From the NCBI GenBank assembly GCA_020637295.1, contig JACJWF010000027.1, positions 1-18,439 of the forward strand: DNA of 18,439 nt, given 5' to 3'. How positions within the stretch are numbered: the stretch's first letter is position 1; each line of letters opens with the position of its first letter. Shown here piece after piece: positions 1 to 7,887 of this stretch. The notes beneath the pieces were generated by a model, which saw only the letters and a list, made by a program, of their open reading frames with translations, did not search any database and was not told where the DNA came from. Source of the DNA: Acidimicrobiaceae bacterium. Lineage in GTDB: Bacteria; Actinomycetota; Acidimicrobiia; Acidimicrobiales; Ilumatobacteraceae. The position numbers and the translations under genes were made by a program.

Positions 1-324
1 GTGTCGTCCATCGCCTCGCAGCGCCCCTCCCCCGGCGAGGCCCCGTACGGCGCCGCCAAGGCCGGCGTCAACAGCCTGACCCAGAGCTTCGCCGCCGCCT
101 TCGGCCCGAAGGTGCGGGTCAACTGCATCGTGCCCGGCCCGTTCCTCACCGACATCTCCAAGGCGTGGGATCTCGAGGCGTTCAACGCCCGAGCCAAGGT
201 CGGCTTCGCCATGCAGCGCGGCGGTGAGCCGCACGAGATCGTCGGCGCCGCCCTCTACTTCGCGTCGTCCGCCAGCAGCTACACCACCGGCACCACGCTG
301 AACATCGACGGCCTGCCCCGCTGA
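1..324 (+). CDS. Short-chain dehydrogenase/reductase, C-terminal part (5' end outside window)
   Basis: This is the 3' part of a classical SDR oxidoreductase, a NAD(P)(H)-dependent enzyme acting on alcohols, ketones or acyl intermediates. The visible 107 residues open inside the catalytic serine motif (VSSIAS). The YGAAK segment follows, with the catalytic Tyr and Lys at visible residues 16 and 20. Next comes the VNCIVPGPFLTD stretch typical of SDRs, and the usual end TGTTLNIDGL. The Rossmann TGxxxGxG motif is missing because the window begins mid-gene, so the GTG at base 1 is an internal Val codon and not a real start. The gene converges on the phosphotransferase, with 10 bases between the stop codons. 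Family assignment is firm; substrate is unknown. Confidence 0.9.
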   Translation: MSSIASQRPSPGEAPYGAAKAGVNSLTQSFAAAFGPKVRVNCIVPGPFLTDISKAWDLEAFNARAKVGFAMQRGGEPHEIVGAALYFASSASSYTTGTTLNIDGLPR

Positions 325-334
325 GGGGCGACCG

Positions 335-1357
335 TCAGGAGATCAGGGTCAGCGCCTGCTCCAGCAGGCTCACGGTGTGGGCATGGAGCTGGTCGCCGAT
401 CTCCTTCGGGGCCATGCCGGCGCAGGCCCGGGCGTGCGTGCCCTCGAGGATCAGGCCCAGCCGGTAGCAGGCCAGCACGTGGAACCAGCGCACGTCGTCC
501 ACCGGCCGGTCCACCTGCGCGGCGTAGCGCTCCACCACCTCGTCGCGTGTGGGGAGGCCGGGCGCGTCCACGCTGACGGACACGCCCTCGCGGGACGGCC
601 AGGTGGCCAGCAGGTGGCCGAGGTCGAGCATCGGGTCGCCCAGGGTGACGAGCTCCCAGTCGACGATGGCCGCCAGACGCGGCTCGTCGTGGCGCATGAG
701 CACGTTGGCGAAGTGGAAGTCGCCGTGCATCAGCCCGGGCCGCACGTCGGCCGGTCGGTTGCTGTCCAGCCACCTCCCCACCTCGTCCACGCCCGGGATC
801 TGCGGCCCCGGGTAGCCGGGCAGTTCCGAGTAGCCGTCGAGCTGCTTGCGCCAGCGGCCCACCTGACGCTCCGCCCAGCCGTCCGCACGACCGAGGTCGC
901 CGAGGCCCACGGCCACATGGTCCACGTTGGCCAGTGCGGCGATGGCGTCGGCCATCGACAGGCCCATCGAGTGCTGCCAGTCCGGGTCGTTGCGGTACCG
1001 CTCGGGCAGGCCGAGCGTGGCGTTGAACCCGTCGATCGGCTCCATGAGATAGAACGCTGCGCCCATCACCTCCGGGTCGGCCTCGGCAGCGATCAACCCG
1101 GGGTGCGGCACCGGCGTGCCGGCGATTGCGGCCAGCACCCTGGCCTCGCGGCGCATCGTCTCGTCGCTGTTGGCCCGCTTGTGCAGCGGTGGCCGGCGCA
1201 GCACGTACGTGCGCCCGCCGCGGGTGAACCGCAGCAGCACGTTCTGCGTGCCGCCGGCGATCAACTCCAGCCCGGTGAGGTCCCCCTCGCCCAGGCCACG
1301 CCCGTCCATCCACCCGCGCAGGACCGCCAGGTCGACGCCGGGGACGTCGAGGCTCAC
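335..1357 (-). CDS. APH-family phosphotransferase (kinase-fold, acyl-CoA-metabolism type)
   Basis: This 340-residue protein has the aminoglycoside phosphotransferase/choline kinase fold. The catalytic loop reads HGDFHFAN (His211, Asp213, Asn218). The metal-binding motif IVDWE follows (Asp233, Glu235), then the LGDPMLDLGHLLATW stretch characteristic of the actinobacterial phosphotransferases often found beside acyl-CoA dehydrogenases and SDRs. The N-terminal part has GGTQNVLLRF and YVLRRPP, which form the nucleotide-binding lobe. I chose GTG at 1357 because it overlaps the TGA of the upstream SDR (GTGA at 1357-1354), a classic coupling; the open frame extends to 1414 but adds Arg-rich, uncharacteristic sequence. 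It is probably co-transcribed with the SDR. It could phosphorylate a small hydroxylated metabolite; resistance to antibiotics is not implied. Family is secure, substrate unknown. Confidence 0.9.
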   Translation of the reverse strand: MSLDVPGVDLAVLRGWMDGRGLGEGDLTGLELIAGGTQNVLLRFTRGGRTYVLRRPPLHKRANSDETMRREARVLAAIAGTPVPHPGLIAAEADPEVMGAAFYLMEPIDGFNATLGLPERYRNDPDWQHSMGLSMADAIAALANVDHVAVGLGDLGRADGWAERQVGRWRKQLDGYSELPGYPGPQIPGVDEVGRWLDSNRPADVRPGLMHGDFHFANVLMRHDEPRLAAIVDWELVTLGDPMLDLGHLLATWPSREGVSVSVDAPGLPTRDEVVERYAAQVDRPVDDVRWFHVLACYRLGLILEGTHARACAGMAPKEIGDQLHAHTVSLLEQALTLIS

Positions 1358-2100
1358 GCCGACCCGACCACGCCGGCGCCACCGTCGATGACGTAGGTCT
1401 CGCCGGTGATCCACGAGGCCAGGTCGCTGACCAGGAAGGTGGCCAGGTTGGCGATGTCCTCCGGCTCGCCGAGACGCTTCACCGGGAGCTGCCCGGCCAG
1501 GCGATCGCCGAACGCCTCGACCAGCGCGGCCGCGAAGTCCGTCTTCACCAGGCCGGGGGCGATGCCGACCACCCGGGTCGGCCCCAGCTCATGCGCGAGT
1601 TGCCGGGTGAGATGGATGAGCGCGGCCTTGGTGAGGTTGTACGGCCCCAGCGCGCCGCCGGCCCGCAGGCCACCGACGGAGGCGATGTTGAGCATCACGC
1701 CGGGGTGGTCCTTCATCGCCAGGTCCCACGCCGCCTGGCACCAGAACACCGGGCCGCGCAGGTTGACCTGGAAGGTCTTGTCGAAGCGGCCCTCGTCCAC
1801 GGCGATCGTGGGCCCCATGTACGGGTTGGTGGCCGCGTTGTTGACCAGGATGTCCAACGCACCGAAGCGGTCCAGGGTGGCCTGCACGCACGCCCGGGCG
1901 GCCGCCGTGTCGCCGGCGTTGGCCGCGAACACGGCGGTCTCGCCGCTCATCTCGGCAGCGGCCGCCTCCAGCTGGTCCTGCTTGCGCGACGACAGCATCA
2001 CCTTCGCTCCCGCCGCGGCGAACGAGGCGGCGATGGCCTTCCCGATGCCCTTCGAGGCGCCCGTGACGAGCGCGACCTTCCCCTCCAGCGAGATCTCCAT
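1354..2100 (-). CDS. SDR family oxidoreductase (FabG-like)
   Basis: This is a complete 248-residue classical SDR, the usual length for the family. It has the cofactor motif TGASKGIG (residues 13-20), an NNAA motif (87-90) where most members have NNAG, structural Asn113, catalytic Ser141 in NIASVG, and Tyr154/Lys158 in YNLTK. The C-terminal ITGETYVIDGGAG motif is also typical. The SSR segment at 37-39, after the second beta strand, is compatible with NADPH preference. The ATG at 2100 gives the family N-terminus MEISLEGKVALVTG; longer upstream versions in the same frame are Arg/Ser-rich and unconvincing. A TAACGT box lies 7 bases before the ATG. The stop overlaps the start of the phosphotransferase, so the two are probably one operon. 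The substrate is not determinable. Confidence 0.94.
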   Translation of the reverse strand: MEISLEGKVALVTGASKGIGKAIAASFAAAGAKVMLSSRKQDQLEAAAAEMSGETAVFAANAGDTAAARACVQATLDRFGALDILVNNAATNPYMGPTIAVDEGRFDKTFQVNLRGPVFWCQAAWDLAMKDHPGVMLNIASVGGLRAGGALGPYNLTKAALIHLTRQLAHELGPTRVVGIAPGLVKTDFAAALVEAFGDRLAGQLPVKRLGEPEDIANLATFLVSDLASWITGETYVIDGGAGVVGSA

Positions 2101-2107
2101 GCGCCGG

Positions 2108-2113
2108 ACGTTA
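2108..2113 (-). promoter_or_regulatory. Possible -10 box (TAACGT) for the SDR, leaderless arrangement
   Basis: On the minus strand TAACGT fits the actinobacterial TANNNT -10 consensus and sits 7 bases before the SDR ATG at 2100, with no Shine-Dalgarno sequence in between. A transcript starting at or next to the ATG would be leaderless. The box overlaps the TAA stop of the small upstream ORF. Such a short motif can arise by chance. Confidence 0.35.
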
Positions 2114-2293
2114 GTGAACGTCGGCGTACGGCTCGTCGTCCGAGGGCACGTGCGGTGCCGGCAGCACGATCGGCACGATCCAGTCCGTGCACCCGACGAC
2201 CGTGTGCGGCACGAGGAGGCGGGAGCCATCGGGCTGGCGGATCTCCGTCACGAATGCGGCGCTGATCGCTTCCCACCAGGACATGCGTGCCAT
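2111..2293 (-). CDS. Small hypothetical protein (60 aa)
   Basis: This 60-residue ORF lies directly upstream of the SDR on the same strand, ending 10 bases before the SDR ATG. The translation has balanced composition, with a Trp-rich start (MSWWEAISAAF), a hydrophobic central stretch (DWIVPIVLPAP) and an acidic tail. It lacks the Arg/Pro-rich look of shadow frames in this high-GC DNA. A second in-frame ATG at 2284 is an equally plausible start. No known domain is recognised. It may be cotranscribed with the SDR, although a -10-like box for the SDR overlaps its stop. I rate it as a probable but unproven gene. Confidence 0.5.
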   Translation of the reverse strand: MARMSWWEAISAAFVTEIRQPDGSRLLVPHTVVGCTDWIVPIVLPAPHVPSDDEPYADVH

Positions 2294-2333
2294 GCCCCCA
2301 TGGTGAACCCCCGGTGTGGCGCCTCACTGGCCG

Positions 2334-3620
2334 TCAGGTGAACGGGGGACGAACCTTGGCGTCGTCTGCAGGAAGGTTGCGCCACACGCCCAGCAGCGGG
2401 ATGGCGCCGGCCACCGTGAACAACCCGGCCACCGTGAACGCCGCCACCGTGCCCGCCGAGTGGACGATGGCACCCAGCAGGACGGCTCCACCGGCGACGG
2501 CGATCTGCGTGGCCAGCGACTCCACGGACAGCAGCGTGGCGCGGTGCGAGGCACTGACCGCGGCGTGCACGATCGGGCCGTTCAACGCATTGACCGGCCC
2601 GGAGATCGTCATCGCCAGCAGGACGGCCACCACCAGCCAGACGGTGCCGCCGTGCCCGGCAAGCGCGAAGGCCAGACCGGTCAGCACGGTCAGCGCCGCG
2701 CTGGCCCGCAGGCGGCCGACGCGGTGCACCAGGCGTGGTGCCGCCAGCGCGCTGACGGACTGCCCGATGTAGGCCACAGCGACCACCACGCCGAACACGC
2801 CGGCTGCCTGCCCAGGCCGGTCCAGCAGTTCACCGAGGCGGACCGGTGAGATCAGCTCGAACGCGAGGAATCCGACGGGGACGACGGTCCAGCGCAGCGA
2901 GAACCAGCGCAGCACGGGGCGCTGGACCACCAGCAGCACGCCTTCCTTCACCGTGCCGGGGACGGACGCGACCAGGTCACGCACCGACGTCCGCGGCCGG
3001 GGCAGTTCGTCCATCAGCACCAGCAGCAGTGCGGCGTGCACGACGAAGAGCACCGCGGCGAGGAGCGCCGGCACCGACAGGCCGATCAGCAGGCCGTCGC
3101 CGTCGGAGGCCAGCCCGAAGTGGACCCCGAGCGAGGCCAGCCAGCCACCGGAGATGCTCCCGGCGGCCAGCGCGATGCCCGTGGCCGTGGAGGAGTGGGC
3201 CAGACCGCGCGTGAGGACGTCGTCATGCCGTTCGGGGGAGATCACGGCGTGCACCTCGTCCACGAACCAGGACGTCAGCGGCCCGCTCGACAGCGCCCGA
3301 CCCGACGCATACAGCACCAGCCCGACGACGATCGCCCAGTGGGTGGAACCGATCGCGAAGAGCACGAAGCCGGCGGCCATCACGAGCGAGCTGGCGATGA
3401 GCACGACGCGGCGACCCATCACGTCCGCCAGGCCCCCCGTGGGAAGCTCCAGCAGCAGTGTGACCACAGCCGTCGCGGCGATCAGCGCCCCGATCGCCGT
3501 CGGGCCGAAGCCACGAGCCGTCAGCAGGAGCACGTACGTGGGCACCAGCAGGCCGAGCGGCAGGAAGCCGAGCGCCGTGAGCAGGCCGAACCTGCGGATC
3601 AGGACCCGTTCCTGCTGCAT
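2334..3620 (-). CDS. Major facilitator superfamily transporter
   Basis: This 428-residue integral membrane protein has about twelve hydrophobic segments, the normal size for an MFS proton-coupled or uniport transporter. The signature between helices 2 and 3 is present as GGLADVMGRR (residues 62-71). A hydrophilic loop around residues 210-235 (DELPRPRTSVRDL) separates the two six-helix halves. The ATG at 3620 is followed by MQQERVLIRRFGLL, a short positively charged cytoplasmic N-terminus before the first helix. A TAGCGT box lies 9 bases upstream without a Shine-Dalgarno sequence. The gene diverges from the arylsulfotransferase-like lipoprotein across 42 bases. It may be a drug or metabolite exporter; the substrate cannot be read from the sequence. 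Confidence 0.9.
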   Translation of the reverse strand: MQQERVLIRRFGLLTALGFLPLGLLVPTYVLLLTARGFGPTAIGALIAATAVVTLLLELPTGGLADVMGRRVVLIASSLVMAAGFVLFAIGSTHWAIVVGLVLYASGRALSSGPLTSWFVDEVHAVISPERHDDVLTRGLAHSSTATGIALAAGSISGGWLASLGVHFGLASDGDGLLIGLSVPALLAAVLFVVHAALLLVLMDELPRPRTSVRDLVASVPGTVKEGVLLVVQRPVLRWFSLRWTVVPVGFLAFELISPVRLGELLDRPGQAAGVFGVVVAVAYIGQSVSALAAPRLVHRVGRLRASAALTVLTGLAFALAGHGGTVWLVVAVLLAMTISGPVNALNGPIVHAAVSASHRATLLSVESLATQIAVAGGAVLLGAIVHSAGTVAAFTVAGLFTVAGAIPLLGVWRNLPADDAKVRPPFT

Positions 3621-3629
3621 CGAGCGCGG

Positions 3630-3635
3630 ACGCTA
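3630..3635 (-). promoter_or_regulatory. Possible -10 box (TAGCGT) for the MFS gene
   Basis: Minus-strand TAGCGT fits TANNNT and ends 9 bases before the ATG at 3620. There is no clear ribosome-binding site, so the transcript would be nearly or fully leaderless. It faces a similar box for the divergent gene within a 42-base spacer. Confidence 0.35.
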
Positions 3636-3648
3636 CCCCGCCGGCCGG

Positions 3649-3654
3649 TACGTT
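3649..3654 (+). promoter_or_regulatory. Possible -10 box (TACGTT) for the lipoprotein gene
   Basis: TACGTT fits TANNNT and ends 8 bases before the chosen GTG start at 3663, with no Shine-Dalgarno sequence between. This supports 3663 as the start and a leaderless mRNA. Confidence 0.38.
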
Positions 3655-3662
3655 GTGCCCCC

Positions 3663-5363
3663 GTGCGTCACCTCGCTGTGCCCCTCGCTGTCGCGTCCCT
3701 CCTCCTCGTCGCCTCGTGCAGCGACGACGCCGCCTCCGGCGACACCGTGCCGGCCACCGCACCGGCCACGGAGGCGCCAACGTCCACTGATGCCGGGCCG
3801 CCCACCACCGAGGCCGCGGTTGCACCCACCATCGGCGCCATCGAGGTCGAGGCCAACCCGGCCAACGTGCTGCTCGCCACGCTGCACGTCACCACCGACG
3901 TCCCCGCCCGGCTGGCCATCTCCATCATCGAGGACGGCGCGGCCCGGCCCGTGGTCACCACCGAGACCCTGGCCACCGACCACACCGTGCCGATCCGCGG
4001 GCTCCATGCCGACCGCATCCAGACCATCGAGGCCGTGCCGATGAGCGCCGACGGCGCACTGGACGGCGAGGCCGCGACCGTCGACATCACGACCGAGCCG
4101 CTCCCCTTCACGCTGCCCGAGCTGACCGTGGGCGAGCAGGTCATCGGCGAGATGGCACCGGGGTTCACCCTCTTCGACCCCGTCCAAACGGCGGACATCG
4201 TGGCCCCCGACGAGGAGCGAGAGCAGCCGGCCGGCCTCCTGGTCGCCGTGGACGACCACGGCGAGGTCGTCTGGTACCTCACGCATCCGCGCCCGATCGC
4301 CGACGCCCGCATCCTGGCGGACGGCACGCTCATGTACGAGAGCCTCGACACCGAGGTGGTGTTCGCGGACATGGACGGCAATGTTCTGTCGCGGCTGACC
4401 TCCCGCTTGTACGAGGGCGAGGTCGGCAACGACACGCCCACCATCGCCGTGGACACTGATGCGCTCCACCACGAGACCAACCTGCTGCCGGACGGACACC
4501 TGGCCAGCCTCAGCAGTGCCGTGCACGTGGTCAACGTGGCCGAGCCGATGTGCGGCGAGGACCCGGCGACGTTCGGCGGGACCTACTCGATCCTCAGCGA
4601 CGTGGTGGTGGTCGTCGACGTGGAGTCCGGTGCGGTGCTGTCCGCCTACGACCTGTGGGACCTGCTGGACCCGATGGGCGACCCCGTCCGGCGGGACTTC
4701 TGCGGCACGGCGTTCCAGAACGCCAACGTCTTCCCCGTCAGCGTCTACCCGGACGCGCCCGGCACGGTGATCGACTGGACCCACTCCAATGCCATCGTGC
4801 TGGACGAGGCCCGCAACGCCCTGCTGGTGTCCGTGCGCCACCTCAACGAGATCCTCGCCATCCGCTACGAGGACGACGCCAATGGCCCGGCGGGCGAACT
4901 GCTGTGGGAACTCGGCGAGGACGGCACTGTGCCGTACACCGGGCGGCAGTTCACCCACCAGCACTCCGTCGACGTACTGGCGGATGGCAGCCTGATCATC
5001 TACGACAACGCCAACGAGGACCCTGCCCCGCAGCAGAGCCGGGCAATGACCATCACGCTGGAGGGCGACGGCCAGGTGCCCACTACGGCCAGCGAGTCGT
5101 GGGAGTTCGGGAGCACGGTCGATGGCGCGCCGGCCTTCTCGTTCGCCGTCGGCGACGCCGACCCTCTGCCCAACGGGAACGTCCTGGTCACCAACGGGTT
5201 CTACGCCGGTGGCTACAGCGGCCTGAACGCCCAACTGGTGGAGGTCGTGCCCGACGGGACCGACGGCGGGACCGTGGTGTGGGAGCTCCGCATCGGCGGC
5301 CCCGGCCCGTGGTTCGTGTACCGCGCCGAGCGGATCCCCACGCTGTACCCGGCTCCCGTCTGA
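3663..5363 (+). CDS. Arylsulfotransferase (ASST)-family lipoprotein
   Basis: This 566-residue exported protein resembles bacterial arylsulfate sulfotransferases, beta-propeller enzymes that move a sulfuryl group between phenols through a histidine intermediate. It starts with a lipoprotein signal peptide ending in VASC (Cys19), followed by a Thr/Pro/Ala-rich tether to about residue 60. The propeller part shows the family landmarks: HHETNLLPDGH (His269/270), DWTHSN (His374), SVRHLNE (Arg392) and FTHQH (His432/434). These line up in order with the active-site His/His/Arg/His set known from E. coli AssT, with His434 the likely nucleophile. The GTG at 3663 gives the signal peptide; the frame stays open back to 3036 but that part overlaps the MFS gene. 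It would be anchored outside the cytoplasmic membrane. Family is fairly sure; activity is not proven. Confidence 0.82.
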   Translation: MRHLAVPLAVASLLLVASCSDDAASGDTVPATAPATEAPTSTDAGPPTTEAAVAPTIGAIEVEANPANVLLATLHVTTDVPARLAISIIEDGAARPVVTTETLATDHTVPIRGLHADRIQTIEAVPMSADGALDGEAATVDITTEPLPFTLPELTVGEQVIGEMAPGFTLFDPVQTADIVAPDEEREQPAGLLVAVDDHGEVVWYLTHPRPIADARILADGTLMYESLDTEVVFADMDGNVLSRLTSRLYEGEVGNDTPTIAVDTDALHHETNLLPDGHLASLSSAVHVVNVAEPMCGEDPATFGGTYSILSDVVVVVDVESGAVLSAYDLWDLLDPMGDPVRRDFCGTAFQNANVFPVSVYPDAPGTVIDWTHSNAIVLDEARNALLVSVRHLNEILAIRYEDDANGPAGELLWELGEDGTVPYTGRQFTHQHSVDVLADGSLIIYDNANEDPAPQQSRAMTITLEGDGQVPTTASESWEFGSTVDGAPAFSFAVGDADPLPNGNVLVTNGFYAGGYSGLNAQLVEVVPDGTDGGTVVWELRIGGPGPWFVYRAERIPTLYPAPV

Positions 5364-5367
5364 GCCG

Positions 5368-6603
5368 TCACACAGTGCGCGGCACCAGCCGTTGCAGCTG
5401 GGTGACGTGCCCCGGCTCCAGTTCCTCGACGGCCCGCACCCCGAGCAGCTTCATCGTCCGCCGCACCTCGTCGGCGAGGATGGCGATGGCCCTGTCGGCG
5501 CCCGCCCGGCCGCCGGCCATCAGGCCGTAGAGGTAGGCGCGCCCCACCAGGGTGAACCGGGCGCCCATCGCGATCGCAGCGACGATGTCCGCTCCCGACA
5601 TGATGCCCGTGTCGATCCACACCTCGATGTCGGCCGGCAGTTCCCGCCGCACCGCGGGGAGGAGGTGGAACGGGATCGGTGCCCTGTCCAGCTGGCGGCC
5701 GCCATGGTTGGAGAGCAGCACCCCGTCCACACCGAGATCAGCCACCCGCCGGGCATCGGCGAGCGTCTGGATGCCCTTCACGATCACCTTCCCGGGCCAC
5801 TGGTCGCGGATCCACACCAGGTCATCGAAGTCGACAGTGGGATCGAACATCAGGTCCAGCAGTTCGGCCACGGTGCCGTCGAACCCCTTGAACGTGGAGA
5901 ACCCGATCGGCTCGGTGGTGAGGAAGTCGAACCACCACCGCACCTTGGGGATGGCGTTCAGCACCGTACGCCCGGTGAGCGTCGGCGGGATGGTCAGCCC
6001 GTTGTACCGGTCGCGCAGCCGGGCCCCGCCGATCGGCACGTCGACGGTCAGCAGCAGGGTGTCGAACCCGCTCGCGGCGGCCCGGCCCATCACGTCCATC
6101 GACCGGTCGCGATCGGCCCACATGTACAGCTGGAACCAGTTGCGCCCGCTCGGGTTGGCGGCGGCCACTTCCTCCGGTGTCGCCGTGCCGACGGTGGACA
6201 GTGAGAACGGGATGCCGGCGGCGCCGGCCGCCGCCGCGCCGGCCTTCTCCCCCGCCGAGTGCATCATCCGGGTGAAGCCGGTGGGAGCGATCCCGAACGG
6301 CAGCGCCGACGGGCCGCCCGCCACGGTGCAGGTGGTGTCCACCGCGGACACGTCGCGCAGGATCGCCGGGTGGAACTCGATGTCTCGGAACGCCTGGCGG
6401 GCGCGGGCCAGCGACAGTTCCTCCTCGGCGGCGCCGTCGGTGTAGTCGAACGGGCCTTTGGGCGTCACCCGCTTGGCGATCCGCCGCAGGTCGGCGATGG
6501 TATGGGCTCGGGCCAGGCGGGCTGCGGTGACGTTCAGCGTGGGCGTGCGGAAGCGCAGCAGGTCGGCAAAGGCACTCGGCCGGGGCAGCCGTCGGTCGGT
6601 CAT
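5368..6603 (-). CDS. lldD: FMN-dependent L-lactate/alpha-hydroxy acid dehydrogenase (LldD2-like)
   Basis: This 411-residue protein belongs to the glycolate oxidase/L-lactate dehydrogenase family, which oxidises L-lactate or another 2-hydroxy acid to the 2-keto acid with FMN. The active-site set is complete: Tyr54 in FDYTDG, Tyr160 in FQLYMW, Asp188 in LTVDVP, Lys276 in VIVKGI, and His300/Arg303 in LSNHGGRQLD. The FMN phosphate region reads DTGIMSGAD (331-339) and LVGRAYLYG, a form I recall from mycobacterial LldD2 (Rv1872c). The ATG at 6603 is set by AGGAG at 6614-6610 with 6-base spacing; the longer open frame has no family similarity. Its stop lies 4 bases from the convergent lipoprotein's stop. 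No mycofactocin maturation genes are visible nearby, which argues against the related MftD role. L-lactate is the most likely substrate. Confidence 0.92.
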   Translation of the reverse strand: MTDRRLPRPSAFADLLRFRTPTLNVTAARLARAHTIADLRRIAKRVTPKGPFDYTDGAAEEELSLARARQAFRDIEFHPAILRDVSAVDTTCTVAGGPSALPFGIAPTGFTRMMHSAGEKAGAAAAGAAGIPFSLSTVGTATPEEVAAANPSGRNWFQLYMWADRDRSMDVMGRAAASGFDTLLLTVDVPIGGARLRDRYNGLTIPPTLTGRTVLNAIPKVRWWFDFLTTEPIGFSTFKGFDGTVAELLDLMFDPTVDFDDLVWIRDQWPGKVIVKGIQTLADARRVADLGVDGVLLSNHGGRQLDRAPIPFHLLPAVRRELPADIEVWIDTGIMSGADIVAAIAMGARFTLVGRAYLYGLMAGGRAGADRAIAILADEVRRTMKLLGVRAVEELEPGHVTQLQRLVPRTV

Positions 6604-6714
6604 CGGGCGCTCCTGTCGGAAGGTCGTGGCGGGCAGCCCATCGTCGCGCGGTGGCATCGGGCACGTCGGCTGGCTGCGTCTGCGGGCGGCTGCAAGGATG
6701 GGGGCACCAGCGAG

Positions 6715-6719
6715 AGAGG
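6715..6719 (+). promoter_or_regulatory. Shine-Dalgarno for the phosphofructokinase
   Basis: AGAGG followed by TGG ends 7 bases before the GTG at 6727. It decides this start over the longer open frame reaching back to 6259, which overlaps lldD. The 123-base divergent spacer (6604-6726) must hold the promoters of both genes, but I see no clear TANNNT box in it. Confidence 0.7.
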
Positions 6720-6726
6720 TGGCAAC

Positions 6727-7887
6727 GTGCGTATCGGCATCCTGACCGGCGGCGGTGACGTTCCCGGCCTGAACCCGTGCATCAAGGCGGTCGTCAACGA
6801 GGCGGATTCGATCGGTTGGGAGGTCGTCGGCATCCGCAACGGATGGGCCGGCCTCCTGCACTACGACCTGGCCGACCCGGAGGGGTCGCGGGAGAAGTGG
6901 ATCGAACCCCTCACGAGGGCGAAGGTGCGAACCATCGACCGCGCCGGCGGCACCTACCTGCACACCTCGCGCACCAACCCGCAGAAGGTTCGCGAGCACG
7001 ACCTGCCGGCCCACCTCGCCGGCCATTTCGCATTCGACAGCGAGCACGAGCGGGCCGACTGCACCGCCCATGTGCTGGAGGTGCTACGCCGGGAGAAGAT
7101 CGACGCGCTGGTACCGATCGGCGGCGACGACACCCTGTCGTTCGCCGTGCGCCTCCACCAGGAGGGCGTGCACGTGGTGTCCATCCCGAAGACGATGGAC
7201 AACGACGTGTTCGGCACGGACTACTGCATCGGCTTCAGCACCGCCGTCACCCGCAGCGTGGAGGCCATCCACGCCCTACGCACCCCGGCAGGCAGCCACG
7301 AGCGCATCGCCGTCATCGAGCTGTTCGGCCGCAACAGCGGCGAGACCGCGCTCGTCGCCGCGTACCTGGCCGACGTGGACCGGGCGCTGATCAGCGAGGT
7401 GCCGTTCGACATCGAGAAGCTGGCCGAGATGGTCACCGCCGATCGGGCCGCCAACCCCAGCAACTACGCGATCGTCGTGGTGTCGGAGGGGGCCACGATG
7501 CTCGGTGGGCAGATCGTGGAGTACGGCCAGGAGGACGCCTACGGCCACAAGAAGCTCGGCGGCATCGGCCAGATCGTCGGCGCTGCGCTGAAGGACATCA
7601 CCGGCATCGACGTGGTGAACCAGCAACTGGCCTACCTCATGCGCTCTGGCGCCCCGGACTCGCTGGACCGCATGGTGGCCACGTCCTACGGCAACCTCGC
7701 CGTCCAGCAGCTGCAGCGCGGCCACACCGGCGTGATGGTGGCGCTGCAGAACGGCGTGTACACCACGGTGCCGGCGGACACGGCCATCACGGGCACCAAG
7801 CGCGTGGACGTGGCCGAGCTGTACGACGTGGACCGCTACAAGCCACGGGTGTCCCACCTCCTCGGCAAGCCGATGTTCCTGTACTGA
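6727..7887 (+). CDS. pfp: 6-phosphofructokinase, pyrophosphate-dependent type
   Basis: This is a 386-residue phosphofructokinase of the PfkA superfamily, which phosphorylates fructose 6-phosphate to fructose 1,6-bisphosphate in glycolysis. It has the N-terminal phosphate-donor loop TGGGDVPGLN (residues 7-16), the GGDDT motif (132-136) and the catalytic PKTMDND motif (154-160, Asp158 as base). In this superfamily the residue after GGD and the residue before T(I/M)DND predict the donor: Gly/Gly for ATP, Asp/Lys for pyrophosphate. Here they are Asp135 and Lys155, so PPi use is likely and the reaction would be reversible. ELFGRNSGETAL is the sugar-phosphate-binding region. GTG at 6727 has a good Shine-Dalgarno sequence. 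The gene diverges from lldD, so lactate oxidation and glycolysis/gluconeogenesis genes adjoin. Confidence 0.93.
   Translation: MRIGILTGGGDVPGLNPCIKAVVNEADSIGWEVVGIRNGWAGLLHYDLADPEGSREKWIEPLTRAKVRTIDRAGGTYLHTSRTNPQKVREHDLPAHLAGHFAFDSEHERADCTAHVLEVLRREKIDALVPIGGDDTLSFAVRLHQEGVHVVSIPKTMDNDVFGTDYCIGFSTAVTRSVEAIHALRTPAGSHERIAVIELFGRNSGETALVAAYLADVDRALISEVPFDIEKLAEMVTADRAANPSNYAIVVVSEGATMLGGQIVEYGQEDAYGHKKLGGIGQIVGAALKDITGIDVVNQQLAYLMRSGAPDSLDRMVATSYGNLAVQQLQRGHTGVMVALQNGVYTTVPADTAITGTKRVDVAELYDVDRYKPRVSHLLGKPMFLY

Noticed and set aside
279..1396. Long open frames on both strands overlapping the phosphotransferase gene (279-1382 minus, 377-1396 plus)
   Set aside because: Their translations are Arg/Pro/Gly/His-rich without motifs, the pattern of shadow frames in high-GC DNA. 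The 335-1357 frame holds the HGDxxxxN and DWE motifs.
3036..3662. N-terminal extension of the lipoprotein frame back to 3036
   Set aside because: It overlaps the MFS gene on the other strand, is low-complexity charged sequence, and would bury the signal peptide.
3633..5234. 533-residue minus-strand open frame opposite the lipoprotein gene
   Set aside because: It is a Val/Gly/His/Asp-rich shadow with no recognisable domain, opposite a gene with clear family motifs.
5368..6603. MftD, the mycofactocin-pathway FMN enzyme, as the identity of the lldD gene
   Set aside because: No mycofactocin biosynthesis genes are in the window, and the sequence is closer to what I recall of LldD2.
6259..6726. 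N-terminal extension of the phosphofructokinase frame
   Set aside because: It overlaps lldD, and the Shine-Dalgarno sequence at 6715-6719 plus the family N-terminus fix the start at 6727.
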